The position numbers and the translations under genes were made by a program. A model generated the notes under the pieces. The model was not told the origin of the DNA and made no database searches. It saw only the letters and a list, made by a program, of their open reading frames with translations. From an uncultured Flavobacteriaceae bacterium (GTDB lineage Bacteria; Bacteroidota; Bacteroidia; Flavobacteriales; Flavobacteriaceae), in contig CANKUU010000009.1 of assembly GCA_947486785.1 (NCBI GenBank), forward strand, positions 1 to 64,000: a stretch of DNA of 64,000 nucleotides, written 5' to 3'. Positions 44,985 to 54,892 of this stretch are shown piece by piece. Numbering within the stretch: position 1 is the stretch's first letter; each line of letters starts with the position of its first letter.

Positions 44985-47963
44985 ATGCTAAAAAAACTAC
45001 ACAAAACATTACCAATTAAAACTAGTTCTGAAAGACAGAATGGTAGCTTGTTTATATTTTTGCTATTATTTTTGCTGCAGTTTGGCTTATTTTCAAATAT
45101 TAAGGCTTCAAATTTAACAGAAAAAGATACTATCACCTTTGTTACTGCGGCGAATAGTCATAAGCAACCATTAAAAATCGTAGACGCTATTAGCCCTATT
45201 ACCAATTGCTCGCTTACGGTTGATGTTACCGAAGATGTGGATATTTGTAACGAAGAGCTTGTACAAATATCTGCTGAAGCTAAAAGTGCTTCTCGATGCC
45301 CTGGCGGATGCGTATATCCGATAGAAAGGGTTGCCAGATGTACTAATAGTAACAATTTATCAGATATTTGGTTGCCAAACACAGGAAGTCAAAATCCAGG
45401 TTTTATAACAAGCAGTTCAGAGTTTAAAACTTTTGATGATGGTACAGCCACATATAACGCAATAGCATCTAATGGAGATGATTCTATAGAGGTAAGTATA
45501 ACTTTTTCAGGTCATACAACTTCGGCGCCTGCTGGTAGTCCAAAACTTAACGATTGTGAAACCTATGATACTTCTGAATGGGAATATTGGACTAACACGA
45601 CAGGTACAATACAGACAGAAAAACACGGTACATTTTTTGTCTCGCGTGCCGGTCCTTCGATGCAAATTGGAAATGGGGCAGATGTTACTAGAACTGGTTT
45701 TGGCGCCTCGGGGTGGTTAACAGTAACTGGTGGTGATGGTTTTTATACACAAGGCGATGTAAATATTAAATTAGGCCCTTGTGATTCTTTTGAGCCAGTA
45801 ACTGCAGTTAGTTATGTATGGACAACTACGGATGGTACTATTGTGGGTAATGCAAATCAGCAAACAATTACGGTAAGCGCATCTGGTTCGTATACAGTTG
45901 CGGTTTCTGATTGTAAGTCTTGTATTGCAACAAATAGCGTAACAGTGAATATTGCTTCAACGCAAGCATATTCGCTTCAAGGAGGTGCAAATTTTTGTAT
46001 TGATGGGGTTGCCGATTATTTAACAAATGAAACTATTAGTACTTCGGGCACTATTTCTGGTGCGAATAACACTTTTGTGGTTACAGATTCTGAGGGATTA
46101 ATATTGGCATTACCCGCAACATTAGATGATGTAAAAGAAATTAATTTTGAGGAATCTGGATCTGGAACTTTCTTCGTGTATAACGTATCCTACGAAGACG
46201 GACTAGAAGGTGCTGTGATAAGTGAATATATTCATGATTTAGAAGGCTGTTTTAGTCTTTCTGATCCAATTGAAGTAAAGAAGTTTGATCCCCCAACCGC
46301 TAATGCCGGATCAAATGTTAGTATTTGTTTAGGTGAAGAAGTGGTCTTAACTGCGGCAGGCGGTACATCTTATCTATGGAGTACAGGAGAAGTAACTTCA
46401 TCAATTACAGTAGCTCCACAAACAACCACTACTTATAGTGTTACTGTTACTTCCGCAGCAGGTTGTCAAGCAAGCGATGAGGTAGTGGTAAGCATTACAG
46501 AAAAGGTTGTTATCGGAGATTTTGTTTGGTTAGATGAAAATAAAAATGGAATTCAAGACGACGGAAATAATGGAATTAATGACATAACGGTAACGTTATA
46601 TTCTTGTAGCGGAGCTGAAATAGCTTCTACAGTTACTGCTAATAATGCGACAGGTGAGCCAGGAGCTTATAGTTTTAAAGTTTGTCCTAATTCTGGAGAC
46701 TACTATATTATTTTTAGTAATCATTCAAGTGAATTAGAATTTACAACAACTAATTCTGGAGACGACAGCTTAGATTCTGATGCAAATGATAGCGGTAGAA
46801 CACAATGTTTTAGTGTGGAAGATAACGATATTTTAACCATAGATGCGGGTCTAATTAAAACTTGTGTTATTGAAGTTGATGCTGGTGAGACTACCGATAT
46901 CTGTCCTGGTGAGACACTTGAAATTTCGGCTACTATAACCAATGACAATGTAGCGTGTAGTGGTAGTTGTGTTTATCCTATTAAAACACAAGACAGATGT
47001 TATGGGCCAGGTGGTGATTTTGAGATATTTCTAATGTCTAGCGGAATATTTAGCACTTTTAAATTTACTGCTTCGCAGCAAAAATTTGAGAGACTTTCAG
47101 ATGGATCACTAAAATATACTGCAACCGCAAGTAATGGTATCGATGTTATTGAATTTGATGCATTATTAACGGGTTATACTACGGTTGCACCGGTAAACAG
47201 CCCTAAGGAGAACTCATGTCAACAATATGATACTTCAGAATGGGAGTACTGGACAACTTGGTCGGGTACAATAAGTTCAAGAGATCACGGTGTTTTTAAT
47301 TTATCTGTTAAAGGAGCATCCTTTCAGATGGGTGTTGGGGCAGATGTTGTGAGAACAGGATTTGGAGCATCAGGCTGGTTTTATCTTGAAGGTGGTGATG
47401 GATATTATACCGAAGGTGATTTAAACGTAGTGCTAGATGACTGTGTTGAAGAAGGGGTAATCTTTAAGTGGACAACAGAAGATGGTAACATCATTGGTGA
47501 TTCACGTCTAAAGAAAATCCAAGTAGATCAACCAGGTACATATCAAGTTGAAGTTACTAATTGTAAGGATTGTAAAGCAGTAGATACAGTAAAAGTCGTA
47601 AGAGGCAGCTGTGGTACAGGTTCTAAGAAAGCAAAAGTTATAATGTCTTCAATTTATCCTATTCCAGTAAAATCTGGTGGAACTTTAACTATTGTTTTTG
47701 ATAAAAAGAACAATGCAAATGAAGAAGATGAATTAAGGGCTATTCCGCTAAGTGGTTTTATAAAGGGCGAGCACCAAGATGAGGATTTAAACGTGGTACT
47801 TTACAATATGTTAGGTCAGGTTATCATAAGTCCTAAGACGTTTAAGATTACAAATGGTAAAGCCAAGGTTTTCTTAAAGTTAGATCATATACCTGAAGGT
47901 GAATATATTTTAAGAGCTCAATCAGCAAATTGGTCTGATGCCAAGCAAATAATTATAGATTAA
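44985..47963 (+). CDS. Large T9SS-secreted modular surface protein with SdrD-B-like domain
   Basis: 992 residues. After a long-type signal (hydrophobic about 24-42) come: module A1 (about 70-265), an Ig/PKD-like part (about 270-325), a further Ig-like part, and a SPEC-type 'TYSVTVTSAAGC' domain (about 435-505). An SdrD B-like domain (about 507-620, VIGDFVWLDENKNGIQDDG) precedes module A2 (about 630-820) and a type A T9SS sorting domain (about 895-992: YPIPVKSGG, LYNMLGQV, final QIIID). A1 and A2 share CVYPI, YDTSEWEYWT, HG.F, DV.RTGFGASGW and GGDG.YT.GD. It is probably cell-surface attached or released; the ligand is unknown. Confidence 0.85.
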   Translation: MLKKLHKTLPIKTSSERQNGSLFIFLLLFLLQFGLFSNIKASNLTEKDTITFVTAANSHKQPLKIVDAISPITNCSLTVDVTEDVDICNEELVQISAEAKSASRCPGGCVYPIERVARCTNSNNLSDIWLPNTGSQNPGFITSSSEFKTFDDGTATYNAIASNGDDSIEVSITFSGHTTSAPAGSPKLNDCETYDTSEWEYWTNTTGTIQTEKHGTFFVSRAGPSMQIGNGADVTRTGFGASGWLTVTGGDGFYTQGDVNIKLGPCDSFEPVTAVSYVWTTTDGTIVGNANQQTITVSASGSYTVAVSDCKSCIATNSVTVNIASTQAYSLQGGANFCIDGVADYLTNETISTSGTISGANNTFVVTDSEGLILALPATLDDVKEINFEESGSGTFFVYNVSYEDGLEGAVISEYIHDLEGCFSLSDPIEVKKFDPPTANAGSNVSICLGEEVVLTAAGGTSYLWSTGEVTSSITVAPQTTTTYSVTVTSAAGCQASDEVVVSITEKVVIGDFVWLDENKNGIQDDGNNGINDITVTLYSCSGAEIASTVTANNATGEPGAYSFKVCPNSGDYYIIFSNHSSELEFTTTNSGDDSLDSDANDSGRTQCFSVEDNDILTIDAGLIKTCVIEVDAGETTDICPGETLEISATITNDNVACSGSCVYPIKTQDRCYGPGGDFEIFLMSSGIFSTFKFTASQQKFERLSDGSLKYTATASNGIDVIEFDALLTGYTTVAPVNSPKENSCQQYDTSEWEYWTTWSGTISSRDHGVFNLSVKGASFQMGVGADVVRTGFGASGWFYLEGGDGYYTEGDLNVVLDDCVEEGVIFKWTTEDGNIIGDSRLKKIQVDQPGTYQVEVTNCKDCKAVDTVKVVRGSCGTGSKKAKVIMSSIYPIPVKSGGTLTIVFDKKNNANEEDELRAIPLSGFIKGEHQDEDLNVVLYNMLGQVIISPKTFKITNGKAKVFLKLDHIPEGEYILRAQSANWSDAKQIIID

Positions 47964-47980
47964 TTTGAATAAGTGAATAA

Positions 47981-48015
47981 AAAAGCTGCAACCTTGCTGG
48001 GTTGCAGCTTTTTTT
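47981..48015 (+). terminator. Intrinsic terminator of the T9SS protein gene
   Basis: AAAAGCTGCAACC, loop TTGCTG, GGTTGCAGCTTTTTTT: a 13-pair hairpin with T-run, 18 bases after the stop. Confidence 0.92.
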
Positions 48016-48039
48016 GTAGGTTTGAAGTAATGAAAAGCA

Positions 48040-48143
48040 ACGCTATTTTAATCTATGTCATTCGTAATCGCTCTTGTTAGTGACGATATAGATTTTAATA
48101 GATTCAAAAGCCTGTATCAGATAAAATGATACAGGCTTTTTTT
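48040..48143 (+). ncRNA. Candidate small RNA between two terminators
   Basis: Between the terminators at 47981-48015 and 48106-48143 there is a folded segment: AATCTAT-GTCA (48050-48060) pairs with TGAC-gat-ATAGATT (48081-48094), 11 pairs with one 3-base bulge and a 20-base loop. The second terminator then serves no known gene. No promoter box was identified, so this may only be a back-up terminator plus chance structure. Confidence 0.25.
48106..48143 (+). terminator. Second intrinsic terminator, upstream of ilvD
   Basis: AAAAGCCTGTATCA, loop GATAAAA, TGATACAGGCTTTT followed by further Ts: a very strong 14-pair hairpin lying about 90 bases after the first terminator. The stretch from here to ilvD (48144-48389) shows only the -7 box. 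Confidence 0.9.
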
Positions 48144-48344
48144 ATAAATAAAGAACGTCTTTTAAAAGGGGATTTAAAATGAAAAAGTACTTAAAAATAC
48201 ACCCAAAAATAGTATTAAAATGTATGATGAATATGGTATGAGATTAATGTATATATTATTGACATTTAACACTTTAAGTTCTTTGCGATAAAATTGACTT
48301 TATACCCTTATGATTTGTTTAAAAATCGGATGATTTGAAACTTT

Positions 48345-48352
48345 TATATTTG
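48345..48352 (+). promoter_or_regulatory. -7 promoter box of the ilv operon
   Basis: TATATTTG, exact TAnnTTTG match, 37 bases upstream of the ilvD ATG. No -33 TTG at 19-21 bases; one lies 27 bases upstream. Confidence 0.4.
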
Positions 48353-48389
48353 TTAAACCAAACCTTAGAAGAATAAGGTAAATACTAGA

Positions 48390-50075
48390 ATGATAGAAAT
48401 GGAATTAAATAAATACAGTAAAAATGTAACGCAAGATCCTACACAACCGGCGGCTCAGGCAATGCTTTATGCAATTGGTTTTTCTGATGAAGATTTTAAA
48501 AAGCCATTAGTAGGTATTGCGAGTACCGGCTACGAAGGAAATCCTTGTAACATGCATTTAAACGATTTAGCCAAGATTGTAAAAGAAGGGGTAAATTCGA
48601 AAGAAACTGTGGGTCTAATTTTTAATACCATTGGTGTTAGTGACGGTATTTCAATGGGTACACCCGGAATGCGATTTTCGTTACCATCGAGAGATATTAT
48701 TGCAGATTCTATGGAGACCGTAGTTCAAGGTATGTCATACGACGCACTAGTTACCGTTGTAGGATGCGATAAAAATATGCCAGGAGCATTAATGGCTATG
48801 CTACGACTCAATAGGCCTTCAATTTTAGTCTATGGAGGAACAATAGCTTCTGGATGTCATAATAACAAGAAATTAGATATTGTTTCTGCTTTTGAAGCAT
48901 GGGGAGAGAAAGTAGCAGGAACAATGGAGGATTCTGAGTTTAAAAGCATCATTAAAAAATCAGTTCCAGGTGCTGGCGCATGTGGTGGAATGTACACGGC
49001 AAATACTATGGCTTCTGCTATAGAAGCATTAGGCATGTCAATGCCTTACAACTCATCTAATCCTGCCATTAGCGCGAACAAAGAAGAAGAATGTTTAGCT
49101 GCGGGCAAGCAAATGAGAATATTAATTGAAAAAGATATTAAACCCTTAGATATTGTTACTAGAAAATCATTAGAAAATGCAATTCGTTTGGTAACCATAA
49201 TGGGTGGTTCGACCAATGCTGTACTGCACTTTTTAGCAATAGCCCGAGCTGCAGATATTGAATTTACATTACAAGATTTTCAACATATAAGCGATACCAC
49301 ACCCTTTATCGCAGATTTAAAGCCAAGCGGTAAATATCTAATGGAAGATGTTCATCGTGTGGGTGGTATACCTGCAGTATTAAAGTATTTGTTAAAGCAT
49401 GGTTTATTGCATGGAGATTGTTTAACAGTTACAGGTAAAACTTTAGCAGAGAACCTAGAAAATGTGCCTGATCTTCAAGAAGGACAAGACGTAATTATGC
49501 CTTTAGATAAACCCATAAAGGCAACAGGTCATTTAAGGATGCTTTACGGTAATTTAGCCGAGAATGGTTCGGTAGCAAAAATAACAGGCAAAGAAGGTTT
49601 GTTATTTAAAGGCACTGCGAAAGTTTTTAATAGTGAATACGAGGCGAATGAAGGAATAAAATCGGGCTTAGTTAAAAAAGGTAATGTTGTGGTTATTCGT
49701 TATGAAGGTCCTAAAGGAGGTCCTGGAATGCCAGAAATGCTTAAGCCTACTGCAGCCATTATGGGAGCGGGTTTAGGTAAAGAAGTAGCTTTAATTACAG
49801 ATGGTCGGTTCTCCGGAGGAACACATGGCTTTGTGGTAGGGCATATTTCACCAGAAGCACAAGATGGTGGAACCATTGCCTTGGTCGAAGATGGTGATAT
49901 TATTTCCATTGACGCAGAAACGAATGCGATAAATGTAAACGTGTCTAAAGAAGAATTAGCGAAACGAAGGCGCGCATGGGTACAGCCAGAATTAAAGTTT
50001 AAAAAAGGGGTTTTGTATAAGTACGCACGCTCAGTTTCTTCCGCGTCACAAGGTTGCGTAACTGATGAATTTTAA
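48390..50075 (+). CDS. ilvD: Dihydroxy-acid dehydratase
   Basis: 561 residues. IlvD/Edd family: [25 protein letters not shown] and [14 protein letters not shown] carry the Fe-S cysteines; [11 protein letters not shown] and [12 protein letters not shown] are late signatures. It dehydrates the dihydroxy acids of the valine and isoleucine branches in the cytoplasm. It opens the ilvD-ilvB-methyltransferase-ilvN run; ilvB begins 64 bases later. A second ATG three codons in could also be the start. Confidence 0.96.
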   Translation: MIEMELNKYSKNVTQDPTQPAAQAMLYAIGFSDEDFKKPLVGIASTGYEGNPCNMHLNDLAKIVKEGVNSKETVGLIFNTIGVSDGISMGTPGMRFSLPSRDIIADSMETVVQGMSYDALVTVVGCDKNMPGALMAMLRLNRPSILVYGGTIASGCHNNKKLDIVSAFEAWGEKVAGTMEDSEFKSIIKKSVPGAGACGGMYTANTMASAIEALGMSMPYNSSNPAISANKEEECLAAGKQMRILIEKDIKPLDIVTRKSLENAIRLVTIMGGSTNAVLHFLAIARAADIEFTLQDFQHISDTTPFIADLKPSGKYLMEDVHRVGGIPAVLKYLLKHGLLHGDCLTVTGKTLAENLENVPDLQEGQDVIMPLDKPIKATGHLRMLYGNLAENGSVAKITGKEGLLFKGTAKVFNSEYEANEGIKSGLVKKGNVVVIRYEGPKGGPGMPEMLKPTAAIMGAGLGKEVALITDGRFSGGTHGFVVGHISPEAQDGGTIALVEDGDIISIDAETNAINVNVSKEELAKRRRAWVQPELKFKKGVLYKYARSVSSASQGCVTDEF

Positions 50076-50139
50076 AAAGTGAAGAATATTCGGTGTTGAA
50101 TGAATGCATGAGATCATGTATTTGAACTAGAGTTTTATT

Positions 50140-51867
50140 ATGGAAACAGTAAAGGAGAAACAAACAAAAACAAAATCCACAATTAAAGTGAGTGGTGCAG
50201 AGGCAATAATTCATTGTCTTGTAGCTGAAGGTGTAGATTTATTATTTGGATATCCTGGCGGGGCTATCATGCCAGTATATGACGAACTTTATAAACATCA
50301 AGATAAATTAACACATATTTTAACACGGCATGAGCAAGGTGCTACGCATGCAGCACAAGGCTATGCTAGAGTTTCTGGCAGGGTAGGCGTAGCAATGGCT
50401 ACCTCAGGTCCAGGAGCTACAAACTTAGTTACAGGTTTGGCGGATGCTCAAATAGATTCTACGCCAATGGTATGCATTACAGGTCAAGTTACAAGACATT
50501 TACTTGGTTCTGATGCTTTTCAAGAAACTGATATTATTGGAATTTCAACACCTGTTACCAAATGGAACTATCAAATAACTGATGCCTCAGAAATACCTTC
50601 AGTTTTTGCAAAAGCATTTTACATAGCCAAATCTGGTCGTCCGGGTCCGGTTTTAATTGATATCACTAAAAACGCACAATTTGATGAATTCGATTTTTCT
50701 TATAAAAAATGCAAAGGTGTTCGTAGTTACATTCCTACGCCCAAGCCAAACATAGGATCAATTACTGCTGCAGCTGAATTGATTAATAATGCCAAGAAGC
50801 CAATGATCGTTTGGGGGCAAGGTGTTATTCTAGGACATGCAGAAGAAGAACTAAAAGCAGTTATCGATAAGGCTGGCGTACCTGCAGCATGGACCATCAT
50901 GGGTGAATCGGCAATACCAACAAGTCACCCTTTAAATGTGGGTATGGTGGGTATGCATGGTAATTATGGACCAAATGTATTAACCAATGAATGTGATGTA
51001 TTGATTGCAGTGGGTATGCGTTTTGATGATAGGGTTACCGGCAGCTTAGATACCTATGCGAAGCAAGCAAAAGTTATTCATTTTGAAATTGATCCAGCAG
51101 AAATTAATAAAAATGTGAAAGTGGATGTTGCAGTTTTAGGAGATTCTAAAGAAACCTTAGGCCTTTTACTGCCTTTGTTAAAGCAAAATAAGCACGATAG
51201 TTGGCATAATGAGTTCAAGAAAAAGTACCAGATTGAATTTGATACCGTAATAAAAAACGATATCCATCCAACAAAAGAAGGATTAACGATGGGTGAGGTA
51301 TTAGAGCAAATTAATATTGCATCAGGTCAAAATGCCGTAATGGTGTCAGATGTAGGTCAGCATCAAATGTTTACGTGCAGGTATGCGAGATTTAAACAGT
51401 CAAAAAGTAATATCACATCTGGAGGTTTAGGTACAATGGGCTTCGCATTACCAGCGGCTATTGGTGCTAAAATGGGTGCTATGGATAGGGAAGTTATTGC
51501 TATAATCGGTGACGGGGGCTTTCAGATGACCATTCAAGAACTAGGAGTAATTTTTCAACACAACGTTCCGGTAAAAATTGTGGTTTTAAACAACGATCAT
51601 TTGGGTATGGTTAGGCAATGGCAAGAATTATTTTTTGATAAGCGCTACGCCTCAACAGTTATGGTGAACCCCAATTTTGTTAAAATTGCCGAAGGATATA
51701 GTATTGAGTCCAAAAGCGTAAGTAAGCGTGAAGACTTAAAAGCAGCAATTAAAGAGATGATAGCGTCAGATAAACCCTATTTTTTAGAAGTAAAGGTAGA
51801 ACAAGAAGACAATGTATTTCCGATGATACCGTCAGGTGCTTCGGTATCTGAGGTGAGATTGAAATAA
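50140..51867 (+). CDS. ilvB: Acetolactate synthase large (catalytic) subunit
   Basis: 575 residues. TPP-enzyme layout: N-terminal pyrimidine-binding domain with GYPGGAIMPVYDEL and RHEQGATHAAQGYAR, the central FAD/acetyl-phosphate domain (about 200-345), and the C-terminal PP domain with GDGGFQMTIQEL and VLNNDHLGMVRQWQELFF. It condenses pyruvate with pyruvate or 2-oxobutyrate, the first shared step of valine/leucine and isoleucine synthesis. The regulatory subunit gene ilvN comes two genes later, with a methyltransferase in between. Confidence 0.97.
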   Translation: METVKEKQTKTKSTIKVSGAEAIIHCLVAEGVDLLFGYPGGAIMPVYDELYKHQDKLTHILTRHEQGATHAAQGYARVSGRVGVAMATSGPGATNLVTGLADAQIDSTPMVCITGQVTRHLLGSDAFQETDIIGISTPVTKWNYQITDASEIPSVFAKAFYIAKSGRPGPVLIDITKNAQFDEFDFSYKKCKGVRSYIPTPKPNIGSITAAAELINNAKKPMIVWGQGVILGHAEEELKAVIDKAGVPAAWTIMGESAIPTSHPLNVGMVGMHGNYGPNVLTNECDVLIAVGMRFDDRVTGSLDTYAKQAKVIHFEIDPAEINKNVKVDVAVLGDSKETLGLLLPLLKQNKHDSWHNEFKKKYQIEFDTVIKNDIHPTKEGLTMGEVLEQINIASGQNAVMVSDVGQHQMFTCRYARFKQSKSNITSGGLGTMGFALPAAIGAKMGAMDREVIAIIGDGGFQMTIQELGVIFQHNVPVKIVVLNNDHLGMVRQWQELFFDKRYASTVMVNPNFVKIAEGYSIESKSVSKREDLKAAIKEMIASDKPYFLEVKVEQEDNVFPMIPSGASVSEVRLK

Positions 51868-51897
51868 TAAAAATAACATTTCTTTAAACTAATTTTA

Positions 51898-52485
51898 GTG
51901 AAACCCATGAACGACGCTGTTATACATGACATGCCAGCCATTTACGAAGATATGGTACGTAAATCTTTAGAGATAGGGTTTACAATGCAATCAGATAGCT
52001 ATGTGGGTACCCTGTTAAAAACCCTTTTAAGTTCAAAACCTGGGGCTCATGTTTTAGAACTAGGAACTGGTATTGGTTTGTCGCTTTCGTGGATGATTGA
52101 AGGTTTAGATGAGAATTCGAAGCTTATTACCATTGATAATGATCAAGAATTAATAACAATAGTAAAACAGTATTTTGACCGAGATGAAAGAATTCAAATT
52201 TTATGCGAGGATGCTTCTACTTGGATAAAAAACTATAACGATGCCAAATTTGATCTTGTTTTTGCTGATGCATGGCCAGGCAAGTATAGCGAAATTGATG
52301 AAGTTTTAAACTTAATTAAAGTGGGTGGGTTTTATGTGATAGATGATATGAACGAGCAGCCAAATTGGCCAGAAGGTCATGCGAAGAATGTTGAGGATTT
52401 AATAGCATATTTAGAAAATAGAGAGGATTTAATTCTAACAAAAATGAATTGGTCAACTGGGATAATTTTAGCAGTTAAAAAATAA
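51898..52485 (+). CDS. Class I SAM-dependent methyltransferase inside the ilv operon
   Basis: 195 residues from GTG (an ATG three codons later is possible). Rossmann methyltransferase: motif I VLELGTGIGLSLSW (about 56-69), acidic LITIDNDQELI for the ribose, DLVFADAWPGKY (motif IV) and GGFYVIDDM. It resembles the O-methyltransferase group, but the substrate is unknown. It sits 30 bases after ilvB and 55 bases before ilvN, so it is in the same transcript between the two acetolactate synthase subunits. No role in branched-chain synthesis is established. Confidence 0.88.
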   Translation: MKPMNDAVIHDMPAIYEDMVRKSLEIGFTMQSDSYVGTLLKTLLSSKPGAHVLELGTGIGLSLSWMIEGLDENSKLITIDNDQELITIVKQYFDRDERIQILCEDASTWIKNYNDAKFDLVFADAWPGKYSEIDEVLNLIKVGGFYVIDDMNEQPNWPEGHAKNVEDLIAYLENREDLILTKMNWSTGIILAVKK

Positions 52486-52540
52486 TTTGAAATAGCAAAC
52501 AAAACAAAGAATACGAATAATAGCATATAGATAATTAGTT

Positions 52541-53068
52541 ATGGAAAAACAATGGTTTACCATATCAGTTTATTCCGAGAATAATGTCGGGTTACTGAAT
52601 AGAATATCAGGAATATTCTTAAAGCGTCATATTAACATAGAGAGTTTAAATGTTTCAAAATCAGAAATTGACGATGTTTCAAAATTCACTATTGTTGTGT
52701 ATACTACAGAGAAATGGGTACACAATATTGTAGGTCAAATGGAGAAGCAAATAGAGGTTATAAAAGCATTTTATCATATTGATGAAGAGACCATTTATCA
52801 AGAATCTGCCCTTTTTAAAATTAATTCAGCATTACTTTTTGATGAAAGGCAAATACAGAATATAATAAAAGAAAGCAATTCTCAAATTGTAACTGTTTCC
52901 AGAGATTTTTTTGTGCTTGCAAAATCAGGACGTAGAGAAGAAATTAATGAAATGCATGACCTTTTAAAGCCATTTGGCATTATGCAATTCGTACGTTCGG
53001 GGCGTATTTCTGTCTCAAAAGATGTGATGAAAATATCTGAAATGCTCAACGAATTTCAACCAAATTAA
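52541..53068 (+). CDS. ilvN: Acetolactate synthase small (regulatory) subunit
   Basis: 175 residues. An N-terminal ACT domain (about 4-75, VYSENNVGLLNRISGIF and INIESLNVSKSE) is followed by the C-terminal small-subunit domain (about 85-170, with LVKI-like LFKINSALLF and a final FVRSGRISV). It binds valine to feedback-inhibit, and also stimulates, the catalytic subunit. The gene ends at a hairpin terminator before ilvC. Confidence 0.93.
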   Translation: MEKQWFTISVYSENNVGLLNRISGIFLKRHINIESLNVSKSEIDDVSKFTIVVYTTEKWVHNIVGQMEKQIEVIKAFYHIDEETIYQESALFKINSALLFDERQIQNIIKESNSQIVTVSRDFFVLAKSGRREEINEMHDLLKPFGIMQFVRSGRISVSKDVMKISEMLNEFQPN

Positions 53069-53076
53069 TAGCATAT

Positions 53077-53099
53077 AAGCGCCTAATTGGTGCTTTTTT
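53077..53099 (+). terminator. Intrinsic terminator or attenuator between ilvN and ilvC
   Basis: AAGCGCC, loop TAATT, GGTGCTT (one G-U) followed by a T-run, 8 bases after the ilvN stop. It implies that ilvC is partly or wholly transcribed separately. Confidence 0.7.
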
Positions 53100-53166
53100 A
53101 AAGGGAAAACAAAAATTTCAATATTATTTTTTTGTAAAACAGAAACTAAATTTAAATACGTAGTAC

Positions 53167-54636
53167 ATGGCAAATTATTTTAATACACTATCATTAAGAG
53201 ATAAATTAACACAATTAGGCAAATGCAGATTTATGGAATCTGCGGAATTCTCTGACGGTGTATCAGCTTTGAAAGGAAAAAAAATTGTAATAGTGGGTTG
53301 CGGTGCACAGGGTCTAAATCAAGGTTTAAATATGAGAGATTCTGGTTTAGATATTTCTTACACCTTGCGAGAAGCAGCAATAAAAGAGCAAAGGCAGTCT
53401 TTTAAGAACGCTACAGAAAATAGTTTTGTCGTTGGTTCCTATGAAGAATTGATTCCTTCAGCAGACCTTGTTGTAAATTTAACACCAGACAAACAGCATA
53501 CAGCCGTAGTAAGCGCAATAATGCCTTTAATGAAAAAGGGCGCTACCTTGTCTTATTCTCACGGATTTAATATTGTGGAAGAAGGAATGCAAATACGCGA
53601 AGATTTAACCGTAATTATGGTAGCTCCAAAATGCCCAGGTTCTGAGGTAAGAGAGGAGTACAAAAGGGGATTTGGAGTACCTACCTTAATCGCTGTGCAT
53701 CCAGATAATGACCCAGAAGGAAAAGGATTAGAGCAAGCAAAAGCCTATGCTGTAGCTACAGGAGGGCATAGAGCTGGGGTTTTAATGTCTTCATTTGTAG
53801 CAGAGGTGAAATCAGATTTAATGGGAGAACAAACTATTCTTTGTGGTCTTTTACAGACGGGTAGTATTTTGTGTTTTGATAAAATGATAGCAAAAGGTAT
53901 TGATGCTGGCTATGCTTCTAAGTTGATTCAATTTGGTTGGGAAACGATTACTGAAGGAATGAAATACGGCGGTATAACGAACATGATGGATCGTCTTTCA
54001 AATCCAGCAAAAATTAAGGCTTTTGATTTATCTGAAGAACTTAAAGATATAATGCGACCCTTATTTCATAAACATATGGATGATATTATGACAGGTCATT
54101 TCTCAAAAACAATGATGGAAGATTGGGCAAATGATGATAAAAATCTTTTGACTTGGAGGGCTGCAACTGGCGAAACAGCATTTGAAAAAACACCAGCAGG
54201 AGATCAAGAAATTAGCGAGCAAGAATTTTATGATAATGGGGTGCTAATGGTTGCTATGGTGAGAGCAGGAGTAGAGCTGGCTTTTGAATCTATGACAGAC
54301 TCAGGTATTATTGCAGAATCTGCCTACTACGAATCGTTACATGAAACGCCGCTAATTGCTAATACCATCGCTAGAAAAAAATTATTTGAAATGAACCGTG
54401 TAATTTCTGATACCGCAGAATATGGTTGTTATTTGTTTGATCATGCTTGTAAACCTTTATTAAAAGATTTTATGAAAAACATAGATACAGACGTCATTGG
54501 TAGGTCTTATCATGATAATAATGGTGTGGATAATGCAAAACTTATAAAGGTTAACAAAGCGCTAAGAGAGCATCCAGTAGAAATTGTAGGAGCTAGATTG
54601 CGAGAATCTATGACCGCCATGAAGCCTATTATTTAA
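53167..54636 (+). CDS. ilvC: Ketol-acid reductoisomerase (class II, long form)
   Basis: 489 residues, the E. coli-like class II length, against about 330 for class I. NADPH site [20 protein letters not shown] (about 38-57), [12 protein letters not shown] and [15 protein letters not shown], then two knotted C-terminal repeats with [11 protein letters not shown] and [20 protein letters not shown]. It isomerises and reduces acetolactate and acetohydroxybutyrate. It is the last ilv gene here; the ilvA gene that often follows it in relatives is absent. Confidence 0.96.
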   Translation: MANYFNTLSLRDKLTQLGKCRFMESAEFSDGVSALKGKKIVIVGCGAQGLNQGLNMRDSGLDISYTLREAAIKEQRQSFKNATENSFVVGSYEELIPSADLVVNLTPDKQHTAVVSAIMPLMKKGATLSYSHGFNIVEEGMQIREDLTVIMVAPKCPGSEVREEYKRGFGVPTLIAVHPDNDPEGKGLEQAKAYAVATGGHRAGVLMSSFVAEVKSDLMGEQTILCGLLQTGSILCFDKMIAKGIDAGYASKLIQFGWETITEGMKYGGITNMMDRLSNPAKIKAFDLSEELKDIMRPLFHKHMDDIMTGHFSKTMMEDWANDDKNLLTWRAATGETAFEKTPAGDQEISEQEFYDNGVLMVAMVRAGVELAFESMTDSGIIAESAYYESLHETPLIANTIARKKLFEMNRVISDTAEYGCYLFDHACKPLLKDFMKNIDTDVIGRSYHDNNGVDNAKLIKVNKALREHPVEIVGARLRESMTAMKPII

Positions 54637-54892
54637 AGAAATAGCAGCTTTTTTTAAGGAGTATTTTATCAAAATATAATTTGTACTAAGTACTTTTTAA
54701 ATAGAATCAAATGTGTAAACAAACGATTAGATGCGCTATGTGCAGTAAATAATTCTGGCCACGTTACTTATTTTGCATAAATAGCCGAATAAATGCGTTA
54801 CCTGATTTTTAAATTAACAATAAAATAGGGTAATTGTAAGTTAATATACTAGCAATTCATAAATCTTAATAGAATTATAATATATTATACGC

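Noticed and set aside
48144-48389. Leader peptide or attenuator of the ilv operon
   Set aside because: No short frame rich in Ile, Leu or Val codons and no alternative hairpin pair near ilvD were found; the tandem terminators lie too far upstream to call.
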